64,000 nucleotides of DNA from JANLQX01 sp031368215 (GTDB lineage: Bacteria; Actinomycetota; Acidimicrobiia; Acidimicrobiales; JANYDT01), in the NCBI GenBank assembly GCA_031368215.1, contig JANLRD010000270.1, positions 27,547 through 91,546 of the forward strand, written 5' to 3'. This document shows, in pieces, positions 41,796 through 49,802 of the stretch; the first letter of the stretch is position 1; each line of letters opens with the position of its first letter. Both the position numbers and the translations under genes were made by a program. The notes under the pieces are model-generated. The model saw nothing but the letters and a program-made list of their open reading frames with translations, was not told the origin of the DNA and ran no database searches.

Positions 41796-42542
41796 TCAGG
41801 CCGATCGACCCGCCGGTGGTTCGCCCAAGGTGGGCCGGCGCTGCCGTGCCGCGATCCATGGAACAGTGAGGCACTTCGACCAGTCGAACTGCGGTGTGGG
41901 AACGAGGCTGAGCAGGGCCGACCCGCAAAGGAAACCAAACCAGTCGCCGAACACGTCGCCGATGGTGGTCACGGCATCGTGCAGTTCGTTGAACGTCGGG
42001 AGGCTCGCTGGGCGCGTCGAGTCCATGTGTGCCACAGTCGTGTCGACGAAGTCTTTGATTTTGGACGCGCTCTCGATGAGGCGAGCGCGGTCGCGATTGA
42101 CACGATCCTTGGGCATGGTGCCGTCGGACGATCCGGCGAAGTCATCGAACTGACGAGCAGCGAACACCTTGTCGTCCCAAGAAGTTCGAAGAAGCCATCG
42201 GCCACGTGAAAGGCGTTGGTGGTGGAGTGTCATCTTCGTCAGCAATCGAACAAGCGAGTTGCTGTTTTCCGCTGTATCCGTCAGTCGACGCACGGCTACC
42301 GCCATCGACGCCGAATACGTTTGGGCGAGATAGTCGAAGATGAGGGAGGGCGGAAGACTGAGATTCTCATCGAACACCTGCTGCAAGGACCACCAGACGG
42401 CGCGGTGAGTGAAAAGGCCGATGACCTCGTCGTGGATGTGGGTTGCGAGGGTCTCAACCCACAGTTCATACATGGGGTCGGGATCGTGCAGTGGTGGTGG
42501 AGGTTGCATGGTCAAGAAGTGTTCCACCCGAAGGTTCGGCAC
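41796..42542 (-). CDS. Hypothetical protein, AbiU2/HEPN-like
   Basis: Helical protein of 248 residues. YELWVETLATHIHDEVIGLF, then FDYLAQTYSASMAVAVRRLTD and LLTKM, resembles the AbiU2-type HEPN group, in which a long helical domain carries a conserved S-x-x-x-x-x-R-R-L-x-D block. No R-x4-6-H ribonuclease motif is certain. GTG 42542 lies 3 bp after the preceding PIN remnant, with ATG 42509 as the shorter choice. Its place in a defence-remnant island supports an abortive-infection role, but this is weak. Confidence 0.55.
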   Translation of the reverse strand: MPNLRVEHFLTMQPPPPLHDPDPMYELWVETLATHIHDEVIGLFTHRAVWWSLQQVFDENLSLPPSLIFDYLAQTYSASMAVAVRRLTDTAENSNSLVRLLTKMTLHHQRLSRGRWLLRTSWDDKVFAARQFDDFAGSSDGTMPKDRVNRDRARLIESASKIKDFVDTTVAHMDSTRPASLPTFNELHDAVTTIGDVFGDWFGFLCGSALLSLVPTPQFDWSKCLTVPWIAARQRRPTLGEPPAGRSA

Positions 42543-42545
42543 GGA

Positions 42546-42971
42546 CTAAGCGGCCAACTCGACATCGACGTCGTGTTCCCTGGCGACGCGGTCGATCTGT
42601 GGCGAGGCTACGGAAACGATCACGGTTGCGTCGAAAAGCAGGGCCGCAGCAACTGCCTCGATCGTGAGGAAGTTCGATGGCGACCTGGTCGCGCACGAGG
42701 CCATCACGGGGACCAGAGGCCGAGTAACGACGAGTGAGATCCACGGGGGTAGGTCGTGGAGCTTCGCTTGCAGCTCGTCTTGCGTGCGCGCCCGGAGTTG
42801 GGAGAACCGACGGCTGAGGGAGCCGCCCGTTGCACCGCTCGTGATCGCGCGGGTCAAGCGGTACTACCACGAGCTCGTTGTTGCGACACCGTTGTCCATC
42901 CGAGCGCGGACGCTGGGCAGCGGATTGGAGGCGAGAAGGTCGAGCAAGTGGTGATCGTCGACGACGATCAC
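42546..42971 (-). pseudogene. PIN-domain toxin with an internal amber codon
   Basis: The GTG at 42971 overlaps the antitoxin stop (GTGA). The product reads VIVVDDHHLLDLLAS, then GVATTSSW, a TAG at 42866-42864, then YRLTRAITSGATGGSLSRRF and ends VIVSVASPQIDRVAREHDVD. The frame is the same on both sides, so a single nonsense mutation (probably from a Tyr codon in S-W-Y-Y-R-L) has split a ~141-residue PIN toxin. Readthrough cannot be excluded. Confidence 0.7.
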
Positions 42972-43186
42972 GTGGCCAGATCCTGGTCCTCGCGGCCGAT
43001 GGCATCGAGGGTTTCTCGCAGCTCGCCTGAGGCCGTGACTTCCGTGACCCAGGCTTTCAACTCGGTCGATACGGAATAGTCCGCGGGCATCGGGATGCCG
43101 TTGAGCTGCTCGGGAGTCATTTTCGCCCGTTGTTGGCGAACGATGTTCTCGATCTCCGGTGATCGACGGACGGTTCTTGGAGCCAT
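42968..43186 (-). CDS. Antitoxin partner of the broken PIN toxin
   Basis: Protein of 72 residues beginning MAPRTVRRSPEIENIVRQQR then AKMTPEQLNGIPMPADYSVS. It is coupled by a GTGA overlap to a PIN-domain gene, the VapB position. A DNA-binding fold is not obvious. It was recognised by position, size and the intact frame rather than by a family motif. Confidence 0.65.
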   Translation of the reverse strand: MAPRTVRRSPEIENIVRQQRAKMTPEQLNGIPMPADYSVSTELKAWVTEVTASGELRETLDAIGREDQDLAT

Positions 43187-43358
43187 GAGGAAAGCCTACG
43201 AGGTGGCCTGTGACAGGCGTGCGGGTGGACGAACCGATCCGGTGAAAGAGGCGGCTTTCGAGCTATGGCCGTCGTCGCGATCGTCGCCGATTCTTTGCGG
43301 TTCGAACCGACGACGAAGTAGCTATGCGCGCGTATCGGCAGCCGTCGCGCTGACGCGT

Positions 43359-43778
43359 CTACGTCCAGGGGTTGAGGACAGAGGTGCCCGCGAAGCGCGC
43401 GAAGTCGGTGGCGTTGCGGGTCACGACGGTCATGGCGTGAACCAACGCGGTGGCTCCGATGAAGGCATCGCGATACGGGGCAGGGGCGGGTACGTGGAAG
43501 GTCGCCGATCGGATGGCGACCGCGTGATCGACCGGCAGGATCCGTCCATCGAACGCTGGCAGCACGGTGTCGTTGAGCCACGCTCGAAGAACCCTGCCCT
43601 TCGCGGGGTCCGATCGTTCCGCCAGAAGGACGCCGAGTTCGAGCTCGTGGGCCGAGATGACCGAGAGGAACATCGCCGCCGAAGGCACGGACGCCGCCCA
43701 GGTCACGACACCGGCGTTGGCTCGACCGGCCGGCTGCTTGCGGAGCTCGGAGACGACGTTGGTATCGAGCAGGTACAT
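43359..43778 (-). CDS. VapC/FitB-type PIN toxin
   Basis: PIN ribonuclease of 139 residues with the acidic site intact: D5 in MYLLDTNVVSELRK, E45 in SAHELELG, and the C-terminal pair D105 (YRDAFIGATA) and D123 (TRNATDFARF). The FitB-like ending is typical. Its ATG overlaps the antitoxin stop by one base (TGATG). It would cleave specific RNA when released from the Phd-like partner. Confidence 0.9.
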   Translation of the reverse strand: MYLLDTNVVSELRKQPAGRANAGVVTWAASVPSAAMFLSVISAHELELGVLLAERSDPAKGRVLRAWLNDTVLPAFDGRILPVDHAVAIRSATFHVPAPAPYRDAFIGATALVHAMTVVTRNATDFARFAGTSVLNPWT

Positions 43779-44035
43779 CAGTCGAGCTCGGCGCCCGATG
43801 CGAGGGTGCGATCGGGGGTGGGATCGAACTCGATCTCGGCGGCGTCGATCGTCCCGGACAGTGCCTCGGCAATCGACATCGATCGGCCGGACAGCTTCAG
43901 CCACTCCTCGTAGGAGATGAGCACGAGCGACGGCCGTCCACGGTCGGTCACGAAGACGGGTCCTCCGACGGCCGCTCGTTTGGCCCGGCCACGATCTTGG
44001 TTGAACTCTCGACTGGTCAGCGTGGTGATCGCCAC
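43778..44035 (-). CDS. Phd/YefM-family antitoxin
   Basis: Antitoxin of 85 residues. AITTLTSREFNQDRGRAKRA then PVFVTDRGRPSLVLISYEEW is the Phd/YefM DNA-binding fold, followed by the toxin-binding tail. GTG 44035 with GGGAGGTG upstream. A GTAGTA-N4-TACTAC palindrome lies about 20 bp upstream and is the likely autorepression site. Confidence 0.9.
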   Translation of the reverse strand: MAITTLTSREFNQDRGRAKRAAVGGPVFVTDRGRPSLVLISYEEWLKLSGRSMSIAEALSGTIDAAEIEFDPTPDRTLASGAELD

Positions 44036-44055
44036 GACGCACCTCCCATGCTTAT

Positions 44056-44071
44056 GTAGTAACGATACTAC
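44056..44071 (-). promoter_or_regulatory. Operator of the Phd/PIN module
   Basis: GTAGTAACGATACTAC: perfect 6-bp arms (GTAGTA/TACTAC) with a 4-bp centre, 21 bp upstream of the antitoxin GTG at 44035. Position and symmetry fit autoregulation by a Phd-type antitoxin. Confidence 0.6.
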
Positions 44072-44178
44072 AACAGCAGGGTCGGTAGCCGGGAGCCCGC
44101 CGAGACGTCGTCGTCCGACCGGCCGGGAGCGGCTCCGGGGGACTCGGCGAAATGCCCCCAGCGGCACCAAACCGCGCC

Positions 44179-45111
44179 TCACCCGAGGTGGGCGAAGTAC
44201 TGGCGCAGCAACGGCCCGAAGCGCAAACCGACCTCGGGCTCGGCGCCGTCGGGCGCGTCGTTGACCAGACGGATCAACTCGGCGTTCTCCCCGAACGCCC
44301 CGAGGCCGCATGCTGGGACGAACCACGCGAACGGATGGATCGGCGAGGCGTTGTCATAGCGGGTGAGGCTTTCGTGCAGCATGCCGACGACCGCATTGAG
44401 CCCGCAGTCGTCGGGTGGGACCGGCGCGGCGAGGGTCTCGTGGCGGTTGGGGACGGCCACGACGTAGCCGTCGGCCCGGGGGAGTCCGTCGATGATCGCC
44501 AGCACGCCGGCGTGGGCGAACATCGAATCGCCCGACTCCAAGTACAGACCGTTGCGCTTGCAGAAGACCCCGCGTTCGTCGGCGAGGGTGTTCGCGCGGG
44601 CGAGGTCAAACGCCTCGTCCGCATCGACGCCCCACTGCTCCAGATGTTCGTCGATCACGCCCTGCCCGGCGCCCGGACGGCGGACGTAGAGGCACCATTC
44701 GGTGTCGGGCATCGCCGGCCGACGGACGATGAGATCAGTCAGCGCGCGTAATGAGTCATAGGTGCGCGTATCTGGGGGACTCGCCGACCGGTACAGCCGG
44801 AGTCGCAAGCTCCGGCGGACCACGTCGGGACTCATCGCCGACGGATCGCCGACATTGCTCATGCAGGCAATCGTGTCGACGAAGGCGGTGATCGCCGAGG
44901 GCCACGCCGACCGGCTCTGCTTGGCGCACTCGGCGGCGAGGTTGCCGAGGAACAGCTCTCGGCCAAGTTGATCGACGAGCACGGGAGCGGTGCCCGTGAA
45001 CACCAGGCGTCGGGCGATCAAGCGCCCCTCGACGAGGCGGAGGAAGTGCTTGGTGTCGGACTTGGTGAGCCGAGGAGCCCAGGTGGACGGAGTGCCGGGT
45101 CGAATGGTCAT
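44179..45111 (-). CDS. Hypothetical protein, possibly DUF1444-like
   Basis: Soluble protein of 310 residues that I do not recognise with certainty. The N-terminus is basic; the middle has a YDSLRALTDLIVRR helix; the C-terminal half contains GVFCKRNGLYLESGDSMFAH, IIDGLPRADGYVVAVPNRHE and HPFAWFVPACG. The VAVPNRHE-plus-hydrophobic pattern recalls DUF1444-type proteins, but the match is weak. It is convergent-facing to the toxin modules and divergent from the VapBC pair at 45287. Confidence 0.6.
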   Translation of the reverse strand: MTIRPGTPSTWAPRLTKSDTKHFLRLVEGRLIARRLVFTGTAPVLVDQLGRELFLGNLAAECAKQSRSAWPSAITAFVDTIACMSNVGDPSAMSPDVVRRSLRLRLYRSASPPDTRTYDSLRALTDLIVRRPAMPDTEWCLYVRRPGAGQGVIDEHLEQWGVDADEAFDLARANTLADERGVFCKRNGLYLESGDSMFAHAGVLAIIDGLPRADGYVVAVPNRHETLAAPVPPDDCGLNAVVGMLHESLTRYDNASPIHPFAWFVPACGLGAFGENAELIRLVNDAPDGAEPEVGLRFGPLLRQYFAHLG

Positions 45112-45253
45112 GGAGTGCAGTGGACGGCATCGCGATGACCGTCGTCCACCGTGGGAGGTAGCTGGCGCGGATTCGGTGGTTTCGATCGTCCGCTCCGCCG
45201 CGACGACTCCGACACCGCGTTGGGGGCGGACGGAGTGCAGCAGGCGGACCTAG

Positions 45254-45280
45254 TGCATCATGATGCAACGATGCTATGGT
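45254..45280 (+). promoter_or_regulatory. VapBC promoter with palindrome
   Basis: TGCATCATGATGCA (45254-45267) is a perfect palindrome made of GCATC/GATGC half sites. A TATGGT -10 box follows at 45275-45280, seven bases before the GTG at 45287, so the mRNA is leaderless. Related GATGC half sites precede the VapBC pair at 47545. Confidence 0.6.
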
Positions 45281-45286
45281 GTAATT

Positions 45287-45511
45287 GTGCGAACGACGAT
45301 CGATCTTCCACCTGACCTTCACGACCTCGCTCGTCAGTTGGCCCACGACCGGAGACGGTCGATGAGCGATGTCATCGCCGACCTCATCCGGCTGGGCCTC
45401 GGCAAGCAAGGGTCCGAAGAAGTCGCCGTGACGAAGCGGGGCGTGCCGCAGGTTTCGATCGGCCGGTCAGTCACCGCCGAAGACGTCCGTTCGCTGGACG
45501 ATGAAGGGTGA
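45287..45511 (+). CDS. Ribbon-helix-helix antitoxin (VapB)
   Basis: Antitoxin of 74 residues. VRTTIDLPPDLHDLARQLAH, then RRSMSDVIADLIRLGL, is the ribbon-helix-helix DNA-binding part; the rest binds the toxin. GTG 45287 is set by the promoter spacing. Its stop overlaps the PIN gene start (GTGA). Confidence 0.9.
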   Translation: MRTTIDLPPDLHDLARQLAHDRRRSMSDVIADLIRLGLGKQGSEEVAVTKRGVPQVSIGRSVTAEDVRSLDDEG

Positions 45512-45903
45512 CGACGTTCCTCGCTGACGGCAACGTGTTGGTCGCCTTGACGGTCGTCGAGCATGTCCACCATGACCTCGCCATCAACTGGTTCGAGAAC
45601 GGACAACCGAAACTTGCGACCTGCCCGATCACCGAAGGAACCCTTGTCCGTTTTCTGATGCGTTCCGGGCAGACGGCGATCAACGCAATGGCGGTGCTCG
45701 AAGCAATCCGGTCAGAGGATTGGCATGTCTTCTGGCCAGACGCTCTTCCGCTCGAACGAGTTTATCTGGCCGGCGTCATCGGTCACCGACAGGTCACCGA
45801 CGCGTACCTCGTCGCGCTCGCCCGACACAACGACGCCCGCGTCGTCACGCTCGATCGCGGCCTCGCTGCGCTGCATCCGAAGCACGTGCACCTGCTCGGC
45901 TGA
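45508..45903 (+). CDS. PIN-domain toxin (VapC)
   Basis: PIN RNase of 131 residues with TTFLADGNVLVAL (D7), a mid-region E in PITEGTLVRF, D98 in HRQVTDAYLVALAR and D113 in VVTLDRGLAAL. The HRQVTDA block is shared with the PIN toxin at 47769. Coupled to the upstream antitoxin by a four-base overlap. Predicted sequence-specific RNA cleavage. Confidence 0.9.
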   Translation: MTTFLADGNVLVALTVVEHVHHDLAINWFENGQPKLATCPITEGTLVRFLMRSGQTAINAMAVLEAIRSEDWHVFWPDALPLERVYLAGVIGHRQVTDAYLVALARHNDARVVTLDRGLAALHPKHVHLLG

Positions 45904-45914
45904 CCCGTTTGCCG

Positions 45915-45960
45915 CTCTGTGAAACACCCGTTAGGCGTTCTGTGAAACAACCGCTAGCGG
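45915..45960 (+). repeat. 23-bp tandem repeat after the VapBC pair
   Basis: CTCTGTGAAACACCCGTTAGGCG is followed directly by TTCTGTGAAACAACCGCTAGCGG (split here as two 23-bp units, 45915-45937 and 45938-45960), differing at five positions. Noncoding; function not apparent. Confidence 0.6.
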
Positions 45961-46107
45961 TTGCGCGTCGGCGGCCTTCGATCGGCCGCTCATCGGACCT
46001 CTCGCCTAGTCGACTGGTTCAACGGCCGCCGGCCCCGTCCGGCTTCGCTCCGAACCCCCCGTTCTGCTACACCTGAGCCGAGACACGACACAGGGGAGTG
46101 CACGCGC

Positions 46108-47484
46108 ATGGCGTCGTATCCGAAGCACATCAACCACGAACTCTCGCCGATGACCTGTCCGGTCGCGCTGGCCGATGTCGACCTGTTCGGCGAGGGAGCG
46201 CAGGAGCACTGGTACGAGGCGTACGAGATCCTGCATCGCGAAGCACCGGTGCTCCGTATCGCCGGCGGCGGCTACAAGCCCGGGACGGATGCGTTCGTGC
46301 TCACCAAACACGCCGACGTGTCTCGCGTGGTGAAGGATCCCGAGCGGTTCCCGCCGCTGTCGCAGGTGCGCGTTGGCGGCTACGCCGAGCAGGGCATGAC
46401 CGCCGAGGATGCCTACACGACGTATCGCAGCTTGATGCAGGCGTCGATGGTGTCGCTGCGTCCGACGCAGGAGCTCTACATCCGTCACCGCAAGGAGCTC
46501 ACCGACCCGTGGGTCGGCACCGGGGCGTTGCGTCACCGGGAGATGATCACCAAGCACGCGAATGATCTGCTCGACGAGTGGATCGACGACGGCGAGGTCG
46601 AGTTCATCAGCCGCTTCGCCCGTCTGCTGCCCCAGCGCGTGATGGCCACCGTGCTCGGCTTTCCCGTGGCCGACATCCCGCTGCTCGCCGAGTGGGGCGA
46701 TGCGGTCGTCACGCCGTTCGTCCACGGCACCGGGCTGAAGCATGAGATGACCCCGGAGCAGACGACCGAAATGCTCCGTCGCCTCGAAGGCTTCCAGGAC
46801 TACATCTACGAGCACGTGCGGGCCAAGCGTGCGGACCCCCACGACGACATGGTGAGCTTCCTGTGCGACGTCCACTACGAGGCGCTCGACCGCAAGCTCA
46901 CCGACCTGGAGATCGCCGGGATCGTCCACGCCATGATCCTCGGAGGACTGGAGACGACGCAGTACGCCCTCGAGGAGCAGGCGCAGCTGATGTGCGAGAA
47001 CCCTGCCGTGTTCGCGCAGTTGCGTCACGATCGCGCCAAGGTGCGTTCGTTCACCGAGGAGGGCATGCGCATGCGCTCGCCCACGCATGGGCTCTCCACC
47101 CGTACGAACGCTCACGATGAGGTTTTCCAAGGTGTCCAGGTCCCGGCCGGTTCGTTGCTGCACTTACGATTCGCGGCGGCCAACGTCGACGCCGAAGAGT
47201 TCGCCTGTCCGTTCGATCTCGACCTCGACCGCGAGGGGTTGACCCGCCACGTGACGTTCTCGACGGGACCGCGTGTGTGTCCCGGCGCCAACCTGTCGCG
47301 GGTGGAGCAGCAGATCGCCTGGGGTGTGCTGCTCGATCGGCTCGAGTCGTTGGAGTACGGCGACGGCAATACGTGGATGCACCAACCGGGGATCATGCTC
47401 GGCACGCTGAAGCTCAACCTCCGCTTCACCAAGGCGGCGACACCGCTTTCGCTGGGGACCGGCAGAGGGAGCAGCATCGTCTGA
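46108..47484 (+). CDS. Cytochrome P450
   Basis: Soluble bacterial P450 monooxygenase of 458 residues. I-helix region GIVHAMILGGLETTQ (acid-alcohol pair E-T), K-helix E-x-x-R in EEGMRMRSP, heme loop FSTGPRVCPGANLSR with the ligand Cys391. The ATG at 46108 has GGGGAG upstream. It stands alone among toxin modules, with no ferredoxin or reductase beside it, so redox partners must come from elsewhere. Related CYPs hydroxylate steroids, terpenes or aromatic acids. Confidence 0.95.
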   Translation: MASYPKHINHELSPMTCPVALADVDLFGEGAQEHWYEAYEILHREAPVLRIAGGGYKPGTDAFVLTKHADVSRVVKDPERFPPLSQVRVGGYAEQGMTAEDAYTTYRSLMQASMVSLRPTQELYIRHRKELTDPWVGTGALRHREMITKHANDLLDEWIDDGEVEFISRFARLLPQRVMATVLGFPVADIPLLAEWGDAVVTPFVHGTGLKHEMTPEQTTEMLRRLEGFQDYIYEHVRAKRADPHDDMVSFLCDVHYEALDRKLTDLEIAGIVHAMILGGLETTQYALEEQAQLMCENPAVFAQLRHDRAKVRSFTEEGMRMRSPTHGLSTRTNAHDEVFQGVQVPAGSLLHLRFAAANVDAEEFACPFDLDLDREGLTRHVTFSTGPRVCPGANLSRVEQQIAWGVLLDRLESLEYGDGNTWMHQPGIMLGTLKLNLRFTKAATPLSLGTGRGSSIV

Positions 47485-47519
47485 GGACGCCCGCCCGCCG
47501 GCGCAGCGGTGGTGTGTGA

Positions 47520-47539
47520 GCATCTGATGCGCTAGCATC
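47520..47539 (+). promoter_or_regulatory. Operator-like GATGC inverted repeats before VapBC
   Basis: GCATCTGATGC (47520-47530) and GATGCGCTAGCATC (47526-47539) overlap, giving three GATGC/GCATC half sites just before the ATG at 47545. The same half site forms the palindrome before the VapBC pair at 45287. Confidence 0.5.
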
Positions 47540-47544
47540 AACCC

Positions 47545-47772
47545 ATGAGAACGACGCTGTCCCTGGACGACGATGTGCTCGCCGCAGCGAGGGAGCTCGC
47601 CGGTCATCAAGGCGTGTCGATCGGTGCCGTGATCTCGGATCTGTCCCGTCGTGGGCTTGAGGCGGCTCGGCTCGGTTCGGCACGAACTGGCCGAGTGCCG
47701 ACGTTCGCCCCTCGGCCGGGTGCCCGACCGATCACCATGGAGAGCGTGCGACGAGCGCTCGACGACGAGTGA
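47545..47772 (+). CDS. Ribbon-helix-helix antitoxin (VapB)
   Basis: Antitoxin of 75 residues: MRTTLSLDDDVLAAARELAG with QGVSIGAVISDLSRRGL forms the ribbon-helix-helix domain, and the tail (PGARPITMESVRRALDDE) would bind the PIN partner. Its stop overlaps the toxin GTG (GTGA at 47769). Confidence 0.9.
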   Translation: MRTTLSLDDDVLAAARELAGHQGVSIGAVISDLSRRGLEAARLGSARTGRVPTFAPRPGARPITMESVRRALDDE

Positions 47773-48218
47773 TCGTTCTTCCCGACGTCAACGTGCTCAT
47801 CGCGGTCGCGTGGCCCGAGCACACACTCCACGCGACAGCGCTCGAATGGTTCGATGCGCACGCCAACGAGGGGTGGGCCACGTGCGCGATCACGGAGTCG
47901 GGTTTCATGCGGATCTCGGCAAATGCGAACGTGGTGCAGACGCCCGTGAGGCCGAGTGAATCAGCCGCCCTCCTCCTCGAGTTGCGCGGCGTCGGGGCCC
48001 ACCGATTCTGGAACGACGTGGAGGAGCCGAGCACCTCGCCGCTCTTTGCGCGTGAACGGCTTATCGGCCACCGGCAGGTCACCGACGCGCACCTTCTGTG
48101 CATCAGCCGGCAGAACCAGGGCTCGTTGGCCACGTTCGATCGAGGCGTGCAGGTTCTCGCGAGGGGCCTGGCCGACGCCGACGTGACGCTGATCGAGAGC
48201 GGGGACCGAGGTCGTTGA
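47769..48218 (+). CDS. PIN-domain toxin (VapC)
   Basis: PIN RNase of 149 residues: VLPDVNVLIAVAWPEHTLH (D6), AITESGFMRI (E44), HRQVTDAHLLCISR (D107) and LATFDRGV (D125). TA_system VapC family, similar in its C-terminal half to the toxin at 45508. Coupled to the upstream antitoxin. Confidence 0.92.
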   Translation: MIVLPDVNVLIAVAWPEHTLHATALEWFDAHANEGWATCAITESGFMRISANANVVQTPVRPSESAALLLELRGVGAHRFWNDVEEPSTSPLFARERLIGHRQVTDAHLLCISRQNQGSLATFDRGVQVLARGLADADVTLIESGDRGR

Positions 48219-48405
48219 ACCAGGCTTGACGTTGATGGCGTCGCGGGTGTTCCCGGCGCGAATTCGAAACGGAGGAGTAACTTCGCGGCCCGTCTTTCAA
48301 CGGCTACGTCACCGCTCTTTGGCCGGTGCCTTCTTCGGCTTCGCCGGCTTGGCCGGGAGCGGCGCAACGTCAGTCGGTTTGGGGACGTTCATTGCCATGA
48401 CGACC

Positions 48406-48702
48406 TCAATACTGGTCGTGGCGTCGGAGCCAGGCCATCGTCCACGGCAGGTCGTCCTCGTCGCGCCCTTTCGATGTCACGTCGAGCAACGCGTATGCCG
48501 TGTTGAAGGCATCAAGGCCACGGGAGCAGCAGCTGTAGGTATGAAACACGCGTCCGTCATGGCGGGCGAACACGCTGAGGCCCGGCGATTCCTCCATCGG
48601 CTGTTCGACGGGCCGGTAGTTGTACGTCTTCGCCTGCGACACGCCGTAGTCACGGTTGAACGTGGAACCGGCCGAGGAGACCCACGGGAACGACCAACCC
48701 AT
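48406..48702 (-). pseudogene. C-terminal fragment of a DUF899 (thioredoxin-like) protein
   Basis: The 98 residues from MGWSFPWVSSAGSTFNRDYG, through ESPGLSVFARHDGRVFHTYS and SKGRDEDDLPWTMAWLRRHD, match only the C-terminal third of DUF899 proteins (normally 220-260 residues), ending at the natural C-terminus (HDQY). The N-terminal two thirds are absent upstream. An ATG exists at the break, so a short protein might still be made, but the family's Cys-containing N-terminal part is lost. Confidence 0.75.
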
Positions 48703-48761
48703 GCGGGCGCGTTAGGCGTGCAACTTCTCAAGCGGTGCGGTCGAAACGGCGACCAGGGTGC

Positions 48762-49313
48762 TCACGGCTTGCGGCCCAGAAAGGACACCAACTTCAGGGT
48801 CGAGTTTGCATCAGCGGACACGGGCACGGCTGGACGGAAGCCGGCGAAACTGCGTATCTCGTCGGTCACGAAACCCTGGCAGATCCCGAAGATGAGCGCG
48901 GCGAGTTCCTCTGGTAGAGCCTCGGACTGGCCTGTCGCACGCGCGATGTCCCACGAATGGGTTGCGGTGTCGAGAAGGTTGATGCTCAGCGCGGCGCTTC
49001 CCGGCATCGGGCCGGCGCCGATGTTGATCTCGCTGTTGAGATCGACGTTCTTCCACGCGGCGAGGGTTCCGTCAGCGAGCGCGCGGAACTGGGCGGCCGG
49101 GTCGCCGTCGAGGGCGAACGCGGCTCTCTCCTTGGGCGCCTCGCTGCGGACCGCACTACCGATGCCGGCAATAACGCCGAGCGCATGGGTGATCAGCGCC
49201 TTGACGTCCCACTCCGTGCATGGAGTGGCGTTGCCCATCTGGTCGGCGCGAACACCGGCGATCACACCGTGGGTGTGATCGAAGGTTTGTGTCAAAGCGG
49301 CTCGCAGTTCCAT
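48762..49313 (-). CDS. TIGR03086-family metal-binding protein (DinB/MDMPI-like)
   Basis: Four-helix DinB-like protein of 183 residues. MELRAALTQTFDHTHGVIAG, then TPCTEWDVKALITHALGVIA (metal His and the TPCxxWdvxxLxxH core, residues 30-50), and LLDTATHSWDIARATGQ (second and third His near residues 120-128) are the family signature. Probably a mycothiol- or metal-dependent enzyme. ATG 49313 has GGAGGA five bases upstream. Divergent from the ArsR gene and its start-codon operator. Confidence 0.9.
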   Translation of the reverse strand: MELRAALTQTFDHTHGVIAGVRADQMGNATPCTEWDVKALITHALGVIAGIGSAVRSEAPKERAAFALDGDPAAQFRALADGTLAAWKNVDLNSEINIGAGPMPGSAALSINLLDTATHSWDIARATGQSEALPEELAALIFGICQGFVTDEIRSFAGFRPAVPVSADANSTLKLVSFLGRKP

Positions 49314-49358
49314 GGATCCTCCGACATCCGCACCGCACGTCTTGCGAAGCGACGATCT

Positions 49359-49378
49359 ATGTAAGATACTACTTACAT
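49359..49378 (+). promoter_or_regulatory. ArsR operator overlapping the arsR-like start codon
   Basis: ATGTAAGATACTACTTACAT: perfect 7-bp arms (ATGTAAG/CTTACAT) with a 6-bp centre. It lies across a TAAGAT -10 box and reaches into the ATG at 49377, so bound repressor would block both transcription and the divergent TIGR03086 gene promoter. Confidence 0.7.
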
Positions 49379-49802
49379 GATTTCGCCGGCGCAAGAGGAG
49401 TCGATCGACCAAGTTGCCCGGGCCCTAGCCGACGGCACACGACGGTCCATCCTGCGTCTGGTCCGCGACGATGAGCGTTCGGCCGGCGACGTGGCCGAGC
49501 AGTTTCGGACAATGAGCCGCCCGGCGGTTTCGCAACACCTCCGCATACTGCAGGAAGCAGGCCTCGTGACCGTCCGCGCCGAAGGGAACCGGCGGATGTT
49601 CCGGGCCAGGACGGAAGGGCTTGCTGACATGTGGCAGTACCTCGACGAGATGTGGACCGATCGCCTGGCCCGGCTCAAGATCGTCGCCGAGCGCGAAGAA
49701 TGGTCCGACCGTCAACATCGCCGACTCGACTCGACCGACAGCCGAGCCACGTCAACCTCGCGCAAACGTGCGACGCGCAAGTCTTCTGAGGAGAAGCCAT
49801 GA
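49377..49802 (+). CDS. ArsR-family transcriptional regulator
   Basis: Winged-HTH regulator of 141 residues. DQVARALADGTRRSILRLVR (helix 1-2), SAGDVAEQFRTMSRPAVSQH then LRILQEAGLVTVRAEGNRRM (recognition helix and wing). No metal-binding CxC is present, so it belongs to the PF12840-type group usually linked to SRPBCC genes. A Lys/Arg/Ser tail ends the protein. Its stop overlaps the next gene start (ATGA). Predicted to repress its own operon and the divergent TIGR03086 gene. Confidence 0.92.
   Translation: MISPAQEESIDQVARALADGTRRSILRLVRDDERSAGDVAEQFRTMSRPAVSQHLRILQEAGLVTVRAEGNRRMFRARTEGLADMWQYLDEMWTDRLARLKIVAEREEWSDRQHRRLDSTDSRATSTSRKRATRKSSEEKP

Noticed and set aside
48309..48398. A 29-residue Lys/Pro/Ala-rich ORF on the minus strand downstream of the DUF899 fragment
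   Set aside because: It has a possible GAGG site, but it is too short and of too low complexity to support as a gene.
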